The notes below the pieces were generated by a model. The model ran no database searches and was not told the DNA's origin. It saw only the letters and a program-made list of their open reading frames with translations. The position numbers and the translations under genes were made by a program. From Pontibaca salina (lineage in GTDB: Bacteria; Pseudomonadota; Alphaproteobacteria; Rhodobacterales; Rhodobacteraceae), in the NCBI RefSeq assembly GCF_016307205.1, contig NZ_JAEIJD010000015.1, positions 1 through 48,577 of the forward strand: DNA of 48,577 nucleotides. The letters are read 5' to 3'. Shown piece by piece: positions 1 through 9,127 of the stretch (position 1 is the first letter of the stretch; the number at the start of each line of letters is the position of its first letter).

Positions 1-765
1 GGCGCTGCTGACAGTGTTGATATTATGGGCGGGTCTGGGCGATCAGATAGGAGCGACGGTTGCGCCAACGTCAGGGCTAGTTACCCGTTTAGCACGGGCC
101 CCATGCCGAACCTTGCAGTCAGGGCATTCTGGCGCGCGGCAGATGATCAGGACGGCCACATCCGCGGCTCGCGCGCTATATGGGTGTGTGCTAAAAGGGT
201 CTGTGCCACTGGAAGCCAGCAAGCAGCATCGACAATCGTCTGAAATCTCATGGCGTAGATCTTTCGAGGTCCGGCGCGACAGGCGCTTGGGCGGGTGCAC
301 TACTGGACGTATTTGACTTGAAACCAAGGGGTATTGCGCCCTCGGGGGCAGGTTTCGATCTCCGGGCCAATCCTAGCGCGAGTCGCGGCTCCGTGCGCAA
401 AGCTCAGTTCGATAAAGAGGCAACAGAAGCGCTCATTCGCATTCACAAAGTGCGCGGCTGTCATCTCCGCGGCTTTTTCGCGGGGCAGGGGGCCTCTCGG
501 CAGTGAACTTAGCTGAGTTTCAGCCGCTTGAAGGCCGCTATCCGGGCCGAACAGCTCCCAAAAATCGCCTCCATATTCGCAAATGACCAGACGTGCTGTA
601 GCTAGCTTTTTCGTAAATACTCCAGCACTAATACGAAATTCGTAGCAATGTTTTCCTTGACATGCGAAATAAGTAAATAGCACACTCGTTCTAAAATACG
701 GATGCGCTCGTCCATGGAGGCGGCAGATTCCGAGCTTTATAAACTTGTTACAGCAGGAGCATTCT
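1..765. other. Left-edge region without a confident gene
   Basis: No open frame here resembles a protein I recognise. A minus-strand frame of 127 codons (683 down to 300) has no family motif and no clear ribosome binding site, so I do not call it. The stretch upstream of the permease is AT-richer than its surroundings and carries the palindrome at 632-644, so its right part is probably the permease promoter region. A plus-strand frame around 250-330 contains a short run resembling a dehydrogenase motif, but nothing around it supports a gene. Confidence 0.5.
632..644. promoter_or_regulatory. Operator-like palindrome upstream of the APC permease
   Basis: TACGAAATTCGTA is an inverted repeat with 6-bp arms (TACGAA/TTCGTA) around a central A. 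It lies about 120 bp before the permease ATG. A close relative, TATGAAATTCGTT, sits upstream of the second Lrp/AsnC gene, with weaker relatives upstream of the Rieske operon and proV. Lrp/AsnC proteins bind such short AT-rich palindromes, so I infer an Lrp-type operator. The link is not proven. Confidence 0.4.
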
Positions 766-2475
766 ATGACATCGACAGTTGAGGAGCGGTTTTCCGCGCC
801 CCCTTTGCAACTTCATAGAACGCTTGATTGGCGGGCCGCGTTTTGGCTGGCCAGTGGTGTACCCGCGCTGGTTTTGTTTACCATCGGGGGAGTCGCCGGA
901 GTAGGCGGGACACTCACTTTCATCATCTTCGCGACTTCGATCACTTTTGGCCTCATCCAGTCTCTTACATATGCAGAAATCGCCGGTCTTTTCCCAAGCA
1001 AGTCCGGGGGTGCCTCGGTGTATGGGTCAATCGCCTGGCTGCGTTATGCCAAACCTGTTGCGCCATTATCGGTTTGGTGCAATTGGCTGGCTTGGACTCC
1101 CGGACTCTCGCTTGGCTGTACTATTGCAGCCGCCTATATTCTCAACGCGCTTGCGCCGATTCCGGCTTTCACCGCATCATCTGCGGAAGTGATCAATTAC
1201 CTTAGCCTGTATTCCGGGGCTTCTCTGGAGCAGGCGATCGCAGCAGTAACGGCCGATGCCACCCCAGCCATCCGCACCTGGACGCTCTATAAAACGTCAT
1301 TTGGTCCGGTAAGTATTTCCCTTAACGGCGTGTTTTGGATCGGTGTGGTTCTTTGCCTGCTTTCGTTTGCAATCCAGCATGGTGGCATCTTGCGTGCTGC
1401 AAAATTTCAAAAATATATGGGGCTGCTGGTTATTGTGCCGATGTTGATCGTCGGCATTGCCCCCATCGTCACAGGGCAAATAAACTGGTCCAATTACACG
1501 CCGCTTGCGCCCTTGGCCGAGGCTTATGCGCCAGAGATCGGCGCCTGGAGCGTATCCGGCTGGACCTTATTGTTTGGCGGATTGTTTCTTGCCGGCTATT
1601 CAGCATACGCGTTTGAAACATCGATCTGCTACACAAGCGAGTTTAAAAACCCTGGTCGCGACACGGTAAGGGCCATCCTTTATTCGGGTATTCTGTGTTT
1701 GGTTGTGACGGCGTTGGTGCCCTTCACGTTCCAGGGGGTCCTTGGGTTGGATGGTATGCTGGCCGAGCCGATCGGTGACGGTTCGGGAGTTGCCGAAGCC
1801 ATGGCAAAGATGGTCGGCGGATCTGGTGTTGTCACGAACACGATGATAATGCTCATGATCCTTGCTGTCATGCTGCTGATCATGACAGCAATGGCGGGGT
1901 CGTCGCGCACGCTTTATCAGGGTGCTGTTGACGGCTGGCTCCCCAAATATTTGACCAGAGTAAACGAGCATGGGGCGCCCACAGCGGCAATGTGGACCGA
2001 TCTGGTCTTCAATCTGTTTCTTTTGACCATAGCTGCCGCGGATGCGGCCAGCTTCTTTTTCGTCATGGCAGTATCTAACTGCTGTTATTTCATCTTTAAC
2101 TTTCTGAACCTAAACTCGGGCTGGATCCATAGAATAGACAATGGAAAAATCAGCCGTCCGTGGAAAGCGCCGACCATAGCGATCGTGGCGGGGACATCTC
2201 TGTCATTTGTCAACGCAATGCTTATGGGGGCCGGCGCCAAAGTATGGCATCCGCATGCCCTTTATGCCGGCTTCATAGCTGCTTTTCTCATATTGCCGGT
2301 GTTCTATTTCCGGCATTACATCCAAGATAAGGGCAAGTTTCCAGAACATATGCTGCAAGATATCGGGTTGACGCAAGCAGACCTCAAGAACAAGAAGGCA
2401 GGCATCTTGCCCTATATAGCAATTGCCGGCGGTCTAATGGTCATGCTTACCGCGAATTGGTTCTTTGTCCTGTAG
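766..2475 (+). CDS. APC-superfamily amino acid/amine permease
   Basis: Predicted 569-residue integral membrane protein of the APC superfamily, importing an amino acid or amine into the cytoplasm. I chose the ATG at 766 because AGGAG lies six bases before it; an in-frame TTG at 745 has no such site. About a dozen hydrophobic segments follow a short N-terminal tail. TM1 contains the glycine-rich unwound segment typical of APC carriers (FTIGGVAGVGGT, residues about 40-50). A long extracytoplasmic stretch separates early helices (residues about 135-185), and the C-terminus ends in a last helix after a basic KNKK loop. The next genes on the opposite strand oxidise an organic substrate, so it may import an amine for that pathway. 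It seems to be transcribed alone, with a large hairpin downstream. Substrate cannot be read from sequence. Confidence 0.85.
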   Translation: MTSTVEERFSAPPLQLHRTLDWRAAFWLASGVPALVLFTIGGVAGVGGTLTFIIFATSITFGLIQSLTYAEIAGLFPSKSGGASVYGSIAWLRYAKPVAPLSVWCNWLAWTPGLSLGCTIAAAYILNALAPIPAFTASSAEVINYLSLYSGASLEQAIAAVTADATPAIRTWTLYKTSFGPVSISLNGVFWIGVVLCLLSFAIQHGGILRAAKFQKYMGLLVIVPMLIVGIAPIVTGQINWSNYTPLAPLAEAYAPEIGAWSVSGWTLLFGGLFLAGYSAYAFETSICYTSEFKNPGRDTVRAILYSGILCLVVTALVPFTFQGVLGLDGMLAEPIGDGSGVAEAMAKMVGGSGVVTNTMIMLMILAVMLLIMTAMAGSSRTLYQGAVDGWLPKYLTRVNEHGAPTAAMWTDLVFNLFLLTIAAADAASFFFVMAVSNCCYFIFNFLNLNSGWIHRIDNGKISRPWKAPTIAIVAGTSLSFVNAMLMGAGAKVWHPHALYAGFIAAFLILPVFYFRHYIQDKGKFPEHMLQDIGLTQADLKNKKAGILPYIAIAGGLMVMLTANWFFVL

Positions 2476-2482
2476 GATGTGC

Positions 2483-2563
2483 CATCCCGGCTGATCGCTT
2501 TCCCTCTCGGCGCCCGGCATTCGTCATGCGAAACCGGGCCTGAGGGAGGGTCAAGCCGGGATG
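2483..2563. repeat. Large nested stem-loop downstream of the permease
   Basis: Three nested arm pairs fold this 81-base stretch: CATCCCGGCT (2483-2492) with AGCCGGGATG (2554-2563), TCCCTC (2501-2506) with GAGGGA (2542-2547), and GCCCGG (2512-2517) with CCGGGC (2534-2539), capped by TTCG/CGAA. It starts eight bases after the permease stop. No T-run follows, so it may be a 3'-stabilising or REP-like element rather than a classical intrinsic terminator. Confidence 0.7.
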
Positions 2564-2763
2564 GTGATCAGCGAACCAACACCAAGTCAGGTTTTGCCGA
2601 GACCCTCGCTGCGGCGGCTGTGATCAAGAACGCGGATGGGGTGTCATTGACATGCAGTAAGCCGCCGGGCCAGCCTATTCACCTGCGTCAAAAGCCGGCG
2701 CAGGACCTGTTTATCATCTGGTCGCGGTGGCAAGGATAATGGCATCGAAGATGTCCATAACGT

Positions 2764-2820
2764 AAGCGTCAGTTGAACAGAACGTCGATTTCAGCTTGAC
2801 GGGCTGTTCAACTGACGCTT
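2764..2820. repeat. Perfect 17-bp inverted repeat beside the IS630 scar
   Basis: AAGCGTCAGTTGAACAG (2764-2780) is repeated exactly in inverse at 2804-2820, with a 23-base loop. The right arm runs directly into the transposase fragment that begins at about 2818. It could be a terminal repeat of a mobile element, a recombination scar or a terminator. No target-site duplication was found by eye. Confidence 0.6.
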
Positions 2821-2982
2821 CCAAATATCTGGAAGCTCATGCGGGACAACTGGCTCTCCAACCGCATCTTCGAATCCTACGATGAGATCGTCAATCATTG
2901 CTGTGATGCTTGGAATATACTGATTGGCCAGCTGGCGCACATCAGATCCATTGGGATGCACAAATGGACGCATGAGTGCTGA
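2818..2982 (+). pseudogene. IS630-family transposase, C-terminal fragment
   Basis: An open stretch of 54 codons before TGA reads as the C-terminus of an IS630-family transposase. It shows the conserved order NIWKLMRDNWLSN, then FESYDEIVNHCCDAWN, then IRSIGMHKW. This tail motif (RDNWLSNR, HCC.AWN, SIG...W) is characteristic of the family. The catalytic DDE core and the rest of the element are missing, so it is an inactive remnant. It lies between the permease hairpin and the ferredoxin gene and points to past insertion or deletion at this junction. Confidence 0.8.
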
Positions 2983-2998
2983 TCAGTGCAGGTTGATA

Positions 2999-3340
<342 letters not shown>

Positions 3341-3447
3341 TTAAAGGATGAATGCGGCAATCGGGTGAGTTCGGTATCAAATACGTCCGTCTATCCTGAG
3401 GCAGCAAGAAGGTCTGAATTCTGATGTGGCCGATCAGGGGCTCTGTT

Positions 3448-4665
3448 CTAAGCAATTTCTCTCAAAAGATCTTTCAGAAGGATTTTGGGGTTTTCGATCT
3501 GGGAGGGGCAAGGTGATTTACCCGATTCAATCAGTTTCTTGCCGATCATATAATCGGATGGTGCATTCATGGCATCAACGGCAAGCAAGCGATCAGCGAG
3601 AAAATACCAATGAGAAACAGACCCTTCCTTGGCTCCGTTTCGTCTGACCACATTGCTGAAGCCGCTGTTTAGCCCGGCGATCTGCAACTTGACATCATAC
3701 TGATCCGACCAGAACCAGGGCTTGGCGATATATTCAGTATTGCCCCCGAGAATGTTAGTTGCCACTGTTTCAGCATGTTCGATGGCATGGGGCACGCTTT
3801 CCAGGCGAATGCGCGTTCCCATATAAGGGAAGGAAGCACAATCTCCAGCGGCCCAGACGTTTTGGACGGAGGCTTTTCCAAACGCGTCTGTACAGATTCC
3901 GTTATTAACATCCAGTCCGGCTTCTCTCGCGATTTCACTATTTGGCTTGATGCCGACGCCAACAACCACAAAGTCCACATCAATCTTCTGACCATCTGTC
4001 ATCAGGGCCTGCGTGACCTGTTCGTCACCCTGCAACTCTGCAAGACCGGTGCCCTCCAGAACCTCGACGCCGTTACTCTGGTGGAGGCTTCGGAAAAAAT
4101 CAGAGGTTTCCGGGGCGGCGACACGTTGCAGGATGCGATCTGCTGCTTCCACCACGGTTACATTGAGACCTTTTCGGGCCGCAACGGCCGCTGCCTCAAG
4201 GCCAATATAGCCGCCGCCTACGATCAAGACCTTTCGACCGGTCAAAAACTCGGCGCTCATTGCGTCAATATCTGCGAGCGTGCGGACATAATAGACACGC
4301 CGTAGATCGCCGCCCATAGCGGCTGGCAGCCGCGCTGGACGTGATCCAGTGGTAAACACCAGTTCGTCATATTTCAGTGACGTTTGCTTTAGCTGAACGG
4401 TCTGAGTTGTCGGATCAACCGCCGTGACGCGTTGGCCCAGGCACAGCGTGATGTTGTTTTGATCATAGCTGGCTTGGGGGCGTAAATAGAGACGTTCCCG
4501 CGCCATTTCTCCCAGCAGATAGGATTTGGAGAGGGGTGGCCGCTGATAGGGGAGGTCGGCTTCTTCCCCGATCAGGGTGATTTTCCCAGTATGGCCAAGC
4601 GCGCGCAGCTTGAACACCAATGAACTGCCCGCCTGGCCGGCGCCGACCACAACAATATGTTTCAC
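3448..4665 (-). CDS. FAD-dependent NADH:ferredoxin reductase
   Basis: A 405-residue flavoprotein of the putidaredoxin/rhodocoxin reductase family. It transfers hydride electrons from a pyridine nucleotide through FAD to a [2Fe-2S] ferredoxin. Visible motifs are the N-terminal dinucleotide fold GAGQAG (residues 8-13), the QRPPLSK segment (41-47) typical of this family, a second fold GGGYIGLE (150-157) ending in an acidic residue (VVEA, about 173) that favours NADH, and the FAD-contacting AAGDCA near residue 270. The length is normal. It lies between the tartronate-semialdehyde reductase and the ferredoxin on the same strand, and the pair plausibly serves the Rieske oxygenase. A role with a cytochrome P450 is possible for this family, but no P450 gene lies in the window. 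Confidence 0.92.
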   Translation of the reverse strand: MKHIVVVGAGQAGSSLVFKLRALGHTGKITLIGEEADLPYQRPPLSKSYLLGEMARERLYLRPQASYDQNNITLCLGQRVTAVDPTTQTVQLKQTSLKYDELVFTTGSRPARLPAAMGGDLRRVYYVRTLADIDAMSAEFLTGRKVLIVGGGYIGLEAAAVAARKGLNVTVVEAADRILQRVAAPETSDFFRSLHQSNGVEVLEGTGLAELQGDEQVTQALMTDGQKIDVDFVVVGVGIKPNSEIAREAGLDVNNGICTDAFGKASVQNVWAAGDCASFPYMGTRIRLESVPHAIEHAETVATNILGGNTEYIAKPWFWSDQYDVKLQIAGLNSGFSNVVRRNGAKEGSVSHWYFLADRLLAVDAMNAPSDYMIGKKLIESGKSPCPSQIENPKILLKDLLREIA

Positions 4666-4788
4666 TTGCTCAGTCCCTGCTTTTTCATGAGGTCTGCTTT
4701 TGTTTTAGAAGCTGCGATCGGAAATGTGACAAGGCGCTAGTCCAGTGAGTTGTTACCTTCGTTCTGCATCAAAAAAGCGGTGCAGCAC

Positions 4789-5679
4789 TTAAGTCGCGCC
4801 AATCTCGTGCCCGGCCAGTCGTTCCAGCGCCTTGATCAGGCCGGAATGGTCATCATCCTTGCCGCCATTGGCAGAGCAGGAGTTGAAAAGCTCCTGACAG
4901 GTTGCGGTATTAGGCAGAGAAACGCCCAATGCACGTCCCGATTGCAGCGCCAGATTGAGATCTTTCTGGTGCAAACTTACCCGAAAACCCGGATCGAAGG
5001 TGCGGTTGATCATCCGTTCGCCGTGGACCTCGAGAATTTTAGAAGACGCAAAGCCGCCCATCAACGCTTTGCGCACCACGGCGGGATCGCAGCCGGCGCG
5101 GGAGGCAAAAACCAGTGCCTCGCTGACCGCTTCGATATTGAGGGCGACGATTATCTGGTTGGCGATCTTGCACGTCTGTCCCGCACCATTATGTCTGCCG
5201 ATCTGGGTGATGTTCTCACCCATCAGCGCAAAGAGCGGCATTGCCCGCTCGAACGCCGCCTCCGGGCCGCCGACCATAATGGTCAATGTGGCAGCCTTTG
5301 CACCGACCTCCCCGCCGGACACTGGCGCATCGAGATAAAGAGCGCCTTTGGCGTTGACTGCGCTGGCCAGTTCGGCGGTGGCAATCGGGCAGATCGAGCT
5401 CATGTCGATCACCAAGGCTCCGTCTTGCAACCTCGCGATAAGGCCATTTTCACCGAGCAAAACGCGCTCCACATCCGATGTATCGGGCACCATAATGATG
5501 ATCGTGTCGCACGCGGCCGCAATTTCAGCGGGAGACGCCACCACCTTGACGGATTTACCGTCCAGGGCATCGGGCAGGGGCGAGTTATTGAGGCAGGTCC
5601 ATATCGTGTGGCCGGCAGCCAACAGGTGCCCCGCCATTGGGGCCCCCATCACGCCGAGGCCAATGAAGCCGATATTCAT
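4789..5679 (-). CDS. glxR: 2-hydroxy-3-oxopropionate (tartronate semialdehyde) reductase
   Basis: A 296-residue member of the beta-hydroxyacid dehydrogenase family. It reduces tartronate semialdehyde to D-glycerate with NAD(P)H, a step of glyoxylate/glycolate assimilation. The sequence shows the GLGVMG nucleotide fold (7-12), the substrate loop DAPVSGGEVGA (117-127) and the catalytic lysine Lys171 in GAGQTCKIANQ. The following NQIIVALNIEAVSEAL and FASSKILEVHGERM stretches are typical of GarR/GlxR rather than of 3-hydroxyisobutyrate dehydrogenase. It follows the D-2-hydroxyacid dehydrogenase by 42 bases in the Rieske operon. The pairing of glyoxylate/hydroxypyruvate- and tartronate-type reductases suggests that the pathway releases a two- or three-carbon oxidised acid. 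No glyoxylate carboligase is seen in the window. Confidence 0.85.
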   Translation of the reverse strand: MNIGFIGLGVMGAPMAGHLLAAGHTIWTCLNNSPLPDALDGKSVKVVASPAEIAAACDTIIIMVPDTSDVERVLLGENGLIARLQDGALVIDMSSICPIATAELASAVNAKGALYLDAPVSGGEVGAKAATLTIMVGGPEAAFERAMPLFALMGENITQIGRHNGAGQTCKIANQIIVALNIEAVSEALVFASRAGCDPAVVRKALMGGFASSKILEVHGERMINRTFDPGFRVSLHQKDLNLALQSGRALGVSLPNTATCQELFNSCSANGGKDDDHSGLIKALERLAGHEIGAT

Positions 5680-5721
5680 GCTTGTCTCCTTTGGGTTGGT
5701 TCACGCCGAACCGTTGAGCGG

Positions 5722-6738
5722 TCAGTAACCAAGATCGGGCTGAATCGGGTTGAGCAACGGTTTGCCGGCCAGAAAAAGCTCCATGTTGCGGAAGAACAAA
5801 TCGAGTGTAAGCGGGATATAGGCATCTCCGTCATCGGCCGAGACATGCGGCGTCAGGATGAGATTGGGGGTCTCCCAAAGGCGTGACTCCTCAGGCACTG
5901 GCTCGGGGTCGAACACGTCCAGAATTGCCCCGCCAATTGTGCCATCCTCAAGCTTATCGCAGAGCGCATCGTAATCCATCACTGCTTCACGCCCGATATT
6001 GATGATGCCAGCGCCGGGTTTCATCAGGTCCAGGCGCTGTCGATTCATCAATCCGCGGGTTTCGGGTGTGTCAGGGGTGGCAATGAACAGATAATCTGCG
6101 CGCGGCAGCACGGTGTCCAGTTGCTCGGTGGTCACAACTTCATCGCAGCCCTCGACCGCACGGCCACTGCGGTTCACGCCGATCACGTGAACCCCGAGCT
6201 TTTGAACTTTCTGGGCCGCAGCGCCGCCCAGACTGCCGGTGCCCAAGACCACCAGCGTCTTGCCGGCAATGGGCGAGGCATAAAGCGAATCGTAAACCCG
6301 TTTCCTTTGGTTGGTCATGATGGCGGGAATATGAGAATGCAGCATGAGCACGGCCATCATGCCAAACTCACCTGCTTTGGCCGCATGCACCCCTTTGTTG
6401 TTGGTCAGCGTTACCCCTTCCGGCAGCCAGGTCATGGGCAGCATATGCTCAACACCGGCGCCGATGCAGTGGATCCATCTCAGCTTTGGCGCGATTTCGG
6501 CAAGGTTGTCGACCGGAAGATCCCAGGTCAACAGAACCTCCGCATCCTGCATCGAGCTTTCGAAATTGTCGGTGTCCCAGTCGACTTTTACACTCAGCTG
6601 GTCGGCCATGTCGGAGAACTTTGCTAAAGCCGTGTCGAAGCGCTCTTGCGTTATCGTGAAAACCTCTTCGCCTTCGGGCGTGTTGGGAAACGATCCCGGC
6701 GCCCACCGGTTGTTTTTCACATGAACTTTCATGACCAT
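5722..6738 (-). CDS. D-2-hydroxyacid dehydrogenase, GhrA-like glyoxylate/hydroxypyruvate reductase family
   Basis: A 338-residue D-isomer-specific 2-hydroxyacid dehydrogenase. The start ATG overlaps the stop of the Rieske gene (TGATG), with AAGGGG seven bases upstream, so translation is probably coupled. The catalytic triad of the family is present: Arg250 (NIGRE), Glu279 (DPEP) and His298 (TPHVS). The nucleotide fold is GTGSLG (166-171), and the second strand ends in VNRSGR, whose Arg and Ser in place of an acidic residue suggest NADP(H). The family reduces glyoxylate, hydroxypyruvate or other 2-oxoacids in the cytoplasm. Next to glxR a role in channelling glyoxylate or hydroxypyruvate to reduced acids is likely, but the exact 2-oxoacid is not determined by the sequence. 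Confidence 0.87.
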   Translation of the reverse strand: MVMKVHVKNNRWAPGSFPNTPEGEEVFTITQERFDTALAKFSDMADQLSVKVDWDTDNFESSMQDAEVLLTWDLPVDNLAEIAPKLRWIHCIGAGVEHMLPMTWLPEGVTLTNNKGVHAAKAGEFGMMAVLMLHSHIPAIMTNQRKRVYDSLYASPIAGKTLVVLGTGSLGGAAAQKVQKLGVHVIGVNRSGRAVEGCDEVVTTEQLDTVLPRADYLFIATPDTPETRGLMNRQRLDLMKPGAGIINIGREAVMDYDALCDKLEDGTIGGAILDVFDPEPVPEESRLWETPNLILTPHVSADDGDAYIPLTLDLFFRNMELFLAGKPLLNPIQPDLGY

Positions 6739-8114
6739 CAGCGGACCCCTTCGGCTTCGATTTCTTTCAGCTTCTCGACAATTTCTGCGTCACGCGCAGC
6801 ATCGTCCAGCGCCTCGGCAGAAAACTGAGCTTCCAAGATTTTTTCACCGGTCCGGATCAGGTATTCCCGATCATCCTGTCCTTCCAGGGGCGGCATCCTG
6901 AGGACCGTATCCTGCCCGTAGGTCCGCACCGACAGGCCTTGGGGGTGAACCGGCTGCGGTGGCTCGATCCCCTCACTGACCAGATCCCGAACCTGTTTGC
7001 GCGCGCGGCGACGATAGAGCGATATGCCGCGATCTGTCGGCATGAGATGTTCGCCCTTGTGGGTCGAAATCGGCCCCATACCTTCGACCGCCTCGGAATC
7101 GGCCGGATAGCGCTGTTTCTCCTCGGGCGAGCGGTCCAGAATCTCACCCTGCTCGATCAACTCACAGCCTTCTTTGGTATTGTACTCAAGTGGATCTCCA
7201 CGCTCGCCAAAATTGGCCCACGCGTAGACAATCGAGTTTTCATCATCCACCGGTACCACCCAGCGCGTGAAGCAGGAACGTCCAAAATAACGCTGCTCGG
7301 TTCCATCGGCGGCAAAGGCTGAACCAGCCTGAGTGAAGTTTGGCAAGATCAGCTCATTGACCCGGGTCCAGATATTATCGCCGATACGGCGTGTCGAAGA
7401 TCCCAGGAAATGGTTTTCGTTGCGCTCATAGAACTTCAGCTCGCCAAGTTCGGACATGCCTTCGGAGAACTGCGGGCGACTGTTCTGGCCATGTAGGAAG
7501 CTTGTGTGAACCGGATCGAGGATCGCATCCATGACCTGGATCCAGTTACAGGTGTAAGGTGCCTGATAGGGTGTGGTCACCATATCGGGGATTGCAAAAG
7601 CATCGTAGAATGGAAACTCCGGCTGCTTCTCCGGAGGTCCCATATAGGCGAAAATCAGACCGTTGAATTCGATCACCGGGTAGGCACCCAGCCGGGTTTT
7701 TTCGCGCACCATATCTGCGGCGTTCGAGTTTTCTGCGGGAGTTTCCAGAATTTCCCCGTCTGGCGCAAAGAGCCAGCCATGATAGCAGCAGCGAATGCCG
7801 TTATCTTCACATTTGCCGTATTCCAGCGAGGCCCGACGGTGCGGACAGTATTTGTGAACCAGACCGAACTTCTGGCCCCCTGCATAGCGGAAGACGACAA
7901 GTTCTTCGCCCAGGATTTTGATGGCTTTGGGCAGCTCTCCCAACTCGGCTGTCAGGTAAACAGGGTGCCAAAAGCGGCGCAGATATTCTCCGGCGGGGGT
8001 GCCGGGGCCGACGCGCGCCAGCTCCTCATCAATGCCTGCCGTCTCGGTCTGTGAATATCCCCGGAAGTTTCCCACGAACATCTCGGATAACGATTTGGTT
8101 TGAGCGATTTCCAT
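6738..8114 (-). CDS. Rieske non-heme iron oxygenase, large (alpha) subunit
   Basis: A 458-residue oxygenase of the phthalate-dioxygenase-like class. The Rieske cluster is bound by Cys90/His92 (CPH) and Cys109/His112 (CCYH). The mononuclear iron is bound by His203 and His208 in DPVHTSFLH, with Asp200 as the likely electron bridge. A longer frame begins at 8252, but the first 46 codons lack family similarity; the ATG at 8114 follows AAGGGG and begins the normal N-terminus. No small (beta) subunit is encoded nearby, which fits the alpha-only homotrimeric class used for N- or O-demethylation and hydroxylation of small substrates. Ferredoxin reductase and ferredoxin downstream supply electrons. 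GS-like ligases opposite suggest an N-containing, perhaps gamma-glutamylated, substrate. Substrate is inferred only. Confidence 0.9.
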   Translation of the reverse strand: MEIAQTKSLSEMFVGNFRGYSQTETAGIDEELARVGPGTPAGEYLRRFWHPVYLTAELGELPKAIKILGEELVVFRYAGGQKFGLVHKYCPHRRASLEYGKCEDNGIRCCYHGWLFAPDGEILETPAENSNAADMVREKTRLGAYPVIEFNGLIFAYMGPPEKQPEFPFYDAFAIPDMVTTPYQAPYTCNWIQVMDAILDPVHTSFLHGQNSRPQFSEGMSELGELKFYERNENHFLGSSTRRIGDNIWTRVNELILPNFTQAGSAFAADGTEQRYFGRSCFTRWVVPVDDENSIVYAWANFGERGDPLEYNTKEGCELIEQGEILDRSPEEKQRYPADSEAVEGMGPISTHKGEHLMPTDRGISLYRRRARKQVRDLVSEGIEPPQPVHPQGLSVRTYGQDTVLRMPPLEGQDDREYLIRTGEKILEAQFSAEALDDAARDAEIVEKLKEIEAEGVR

Positions 8115-8244
8115 CGGTACTATCCCCTTATGCGCCCAGAGCCGGGCGACGATCTGATGGCTTTGAACTATGGATAGCTTAATCCGCAAGTCAACATGTT
8201 TATCCTGATGTAAGCGCAATTTAGGTGTATAAATCTTCGTAATC

Positions 8245-8279
8245 ACCATCATATGAGCGATATGGTTGCGAAATTACGA
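8245..8279. promoter_or_regulatory. Divergent control region of the Rieske operon and lrp1
   Basis: The 181 bases between the Rieske ATG (8114) and the lrp1 ATG (8296) must hold both promoters. An imperfect inverted repeat runs from 8245 (ACCATcATAT) to 8266 (ATATGGT). Next to it, TGCGAAATTACGA (8267-8279) resembles the palindrome upstream of the APC permease. Divergent Lrp/AsnC genes commonly regulate their neighbour, so these are candidate operators. This is an inference. Confidence 0.4.
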
Positions 8280-8295
8280 CGCAAGGACAGAAAGA

Positions 8296-8805
8296 ATGAG
8301 TAAACTTGAGAAAGCTGCGGCACCGCAGCGCAACAGCGGCAAGGCACTGCTTGGAGACAAGCTGAATCGTCGTATTATCAGCATGTTGCGTGAGGATGGG
8401 CGCATGGCATTTTCGGAAATGGCGCAGGCGCTCGACGTTTCCGAGGGGACGATCCGCAACCGTGTGAACAGCATGAAGGCAAGCGGAACATTGCATATAG
8501 CTGCCTTAACCGACCCCAAGGTGTCAGAATATCAGACAGAGGCGATGTTGGGCTTGAGGGTGGCTGCGAACTGTCAGCCCAAACAGGTGGCAGAGCGTTT
8601 GGAGGGTATCGACGAGGTCGTCTATATCGCTTGGGTGAGCGGCCGCTACGACATGTTGGTTGAGGTTCTGAGTGACGGAGAGGGCGCGCTGGTGAAGCTG
8701 CTGGAGACGCATATTTACGGCAAATCCGATATTGTGGATGTCGAGGTGATGACGCGCTTGAAGAACTTTAAGAACCAATTCCTCCTCAAAAGAAACTGGA
8801 GCTGA
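8296..8805 (+). CDS. Lrp/AsnC-family transcriptional regulator (lrp1)
   Basis: A 169-residue DNA-binding regulator. An N-terminal winged helix-turn-helix (about residues 22-75) contains the family signature RRIISMLREDGRMAFSE and VSEGTIRNRV. A RAM-type effector domain follows (about 80-160) with VVYIAWVSGRYDMLVEV. I start it at the ATG at 8296, preceded by AAGGA, rather than at an upstream GTG-less extension. It is transcribed divergently from the Rieske operon, the usual layout for a local regulator that senses an amino acid or amine. It is paralogous to the next gene, sharing the C-terminal NFKNQFLLKR. Effector unknown. Confidence 0.9.
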   Translation: MSKLEKAAAPQRNSGKALLGDKLNRRIISMLREDGRMAFSEMAQALDVSEGTIRNRVNSMKASGTLHIAALTDPKVSEYQTEAMLGLRVAANCQPKQVAERLEGIDEVVYIAWVSGRYDMLVEVLSDGEGALVKLLETHIYGKSDIVDVEVMTRLKNFKNQFLLKRNWS

Positions 8806-9127
8806 GCCGCGCGACGCGCCGGGGCAAGGGCGAGCGGCGCAAGGATGCTTCCTGACTTAACTTGAGTGGCTGCGATGGAATTTTACCCACCTAGAGTATC
8901 CGTCTTGGTCAAGCCATTTTCAGCGTCCATTTACGGCCATACTTGGATCGCTGCCAAACCCCTCTTGGCCGCGACTCCAAAGTGGCGGTACGAATAACGC
9001 ACTTAACCGGGAAGCCCCTTGCTGTATTCGCATATATACGAAAATAAATGTTGACTTACGCAATATCGCGTCCATAGTTTCTATGAAATTCGTTTAGAGC
9101 TGGAAAGCTTGTTTGGGGGGCGAGAGG
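8806..9127 (+). promoter_or_regulatory. Intergenic control region upstream of lrp2
   Basis: No gene is seen here. A sigma70-like promoter candidate is TTGACT (9051-9056), a 17-base spacer and ATAGTT (9074-9079), about 50 bases before the lrp2 start. Immediately after it, TATGAAATTCGTT (9082-9094) matches the permease palindrome TACGAAATTCGTA at 11 of 13 positions and overlaps the expected transcription start, a position suited to autorepression. Confidence 0.45.

Noticed and set aside
250-345. Frame reading WAGALLDVFD, resembling a D-2-hydroxyacid dehydrogenase motif
   Set aside because: The rest of the frame has no nucleotide fold, no catalytic histidine and stops soon; a ten-residue match can be chance.
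300-683. 127-codon minus-strand frame at the left edge
   Set aside because: No family motif, no clear ribosome site, and it covers the permease control region.
2479-2739. 86-codon plus-strand frame after the permease
   Set aside because: It runs through the large hairpin and has no protein-like pattern.
4750-5886. 378-codon plus-strand frame opposite glxR
   Set aside because: Shadow of glxR and the dehydrogenase gene, whose motifs are clear on the minus strand.
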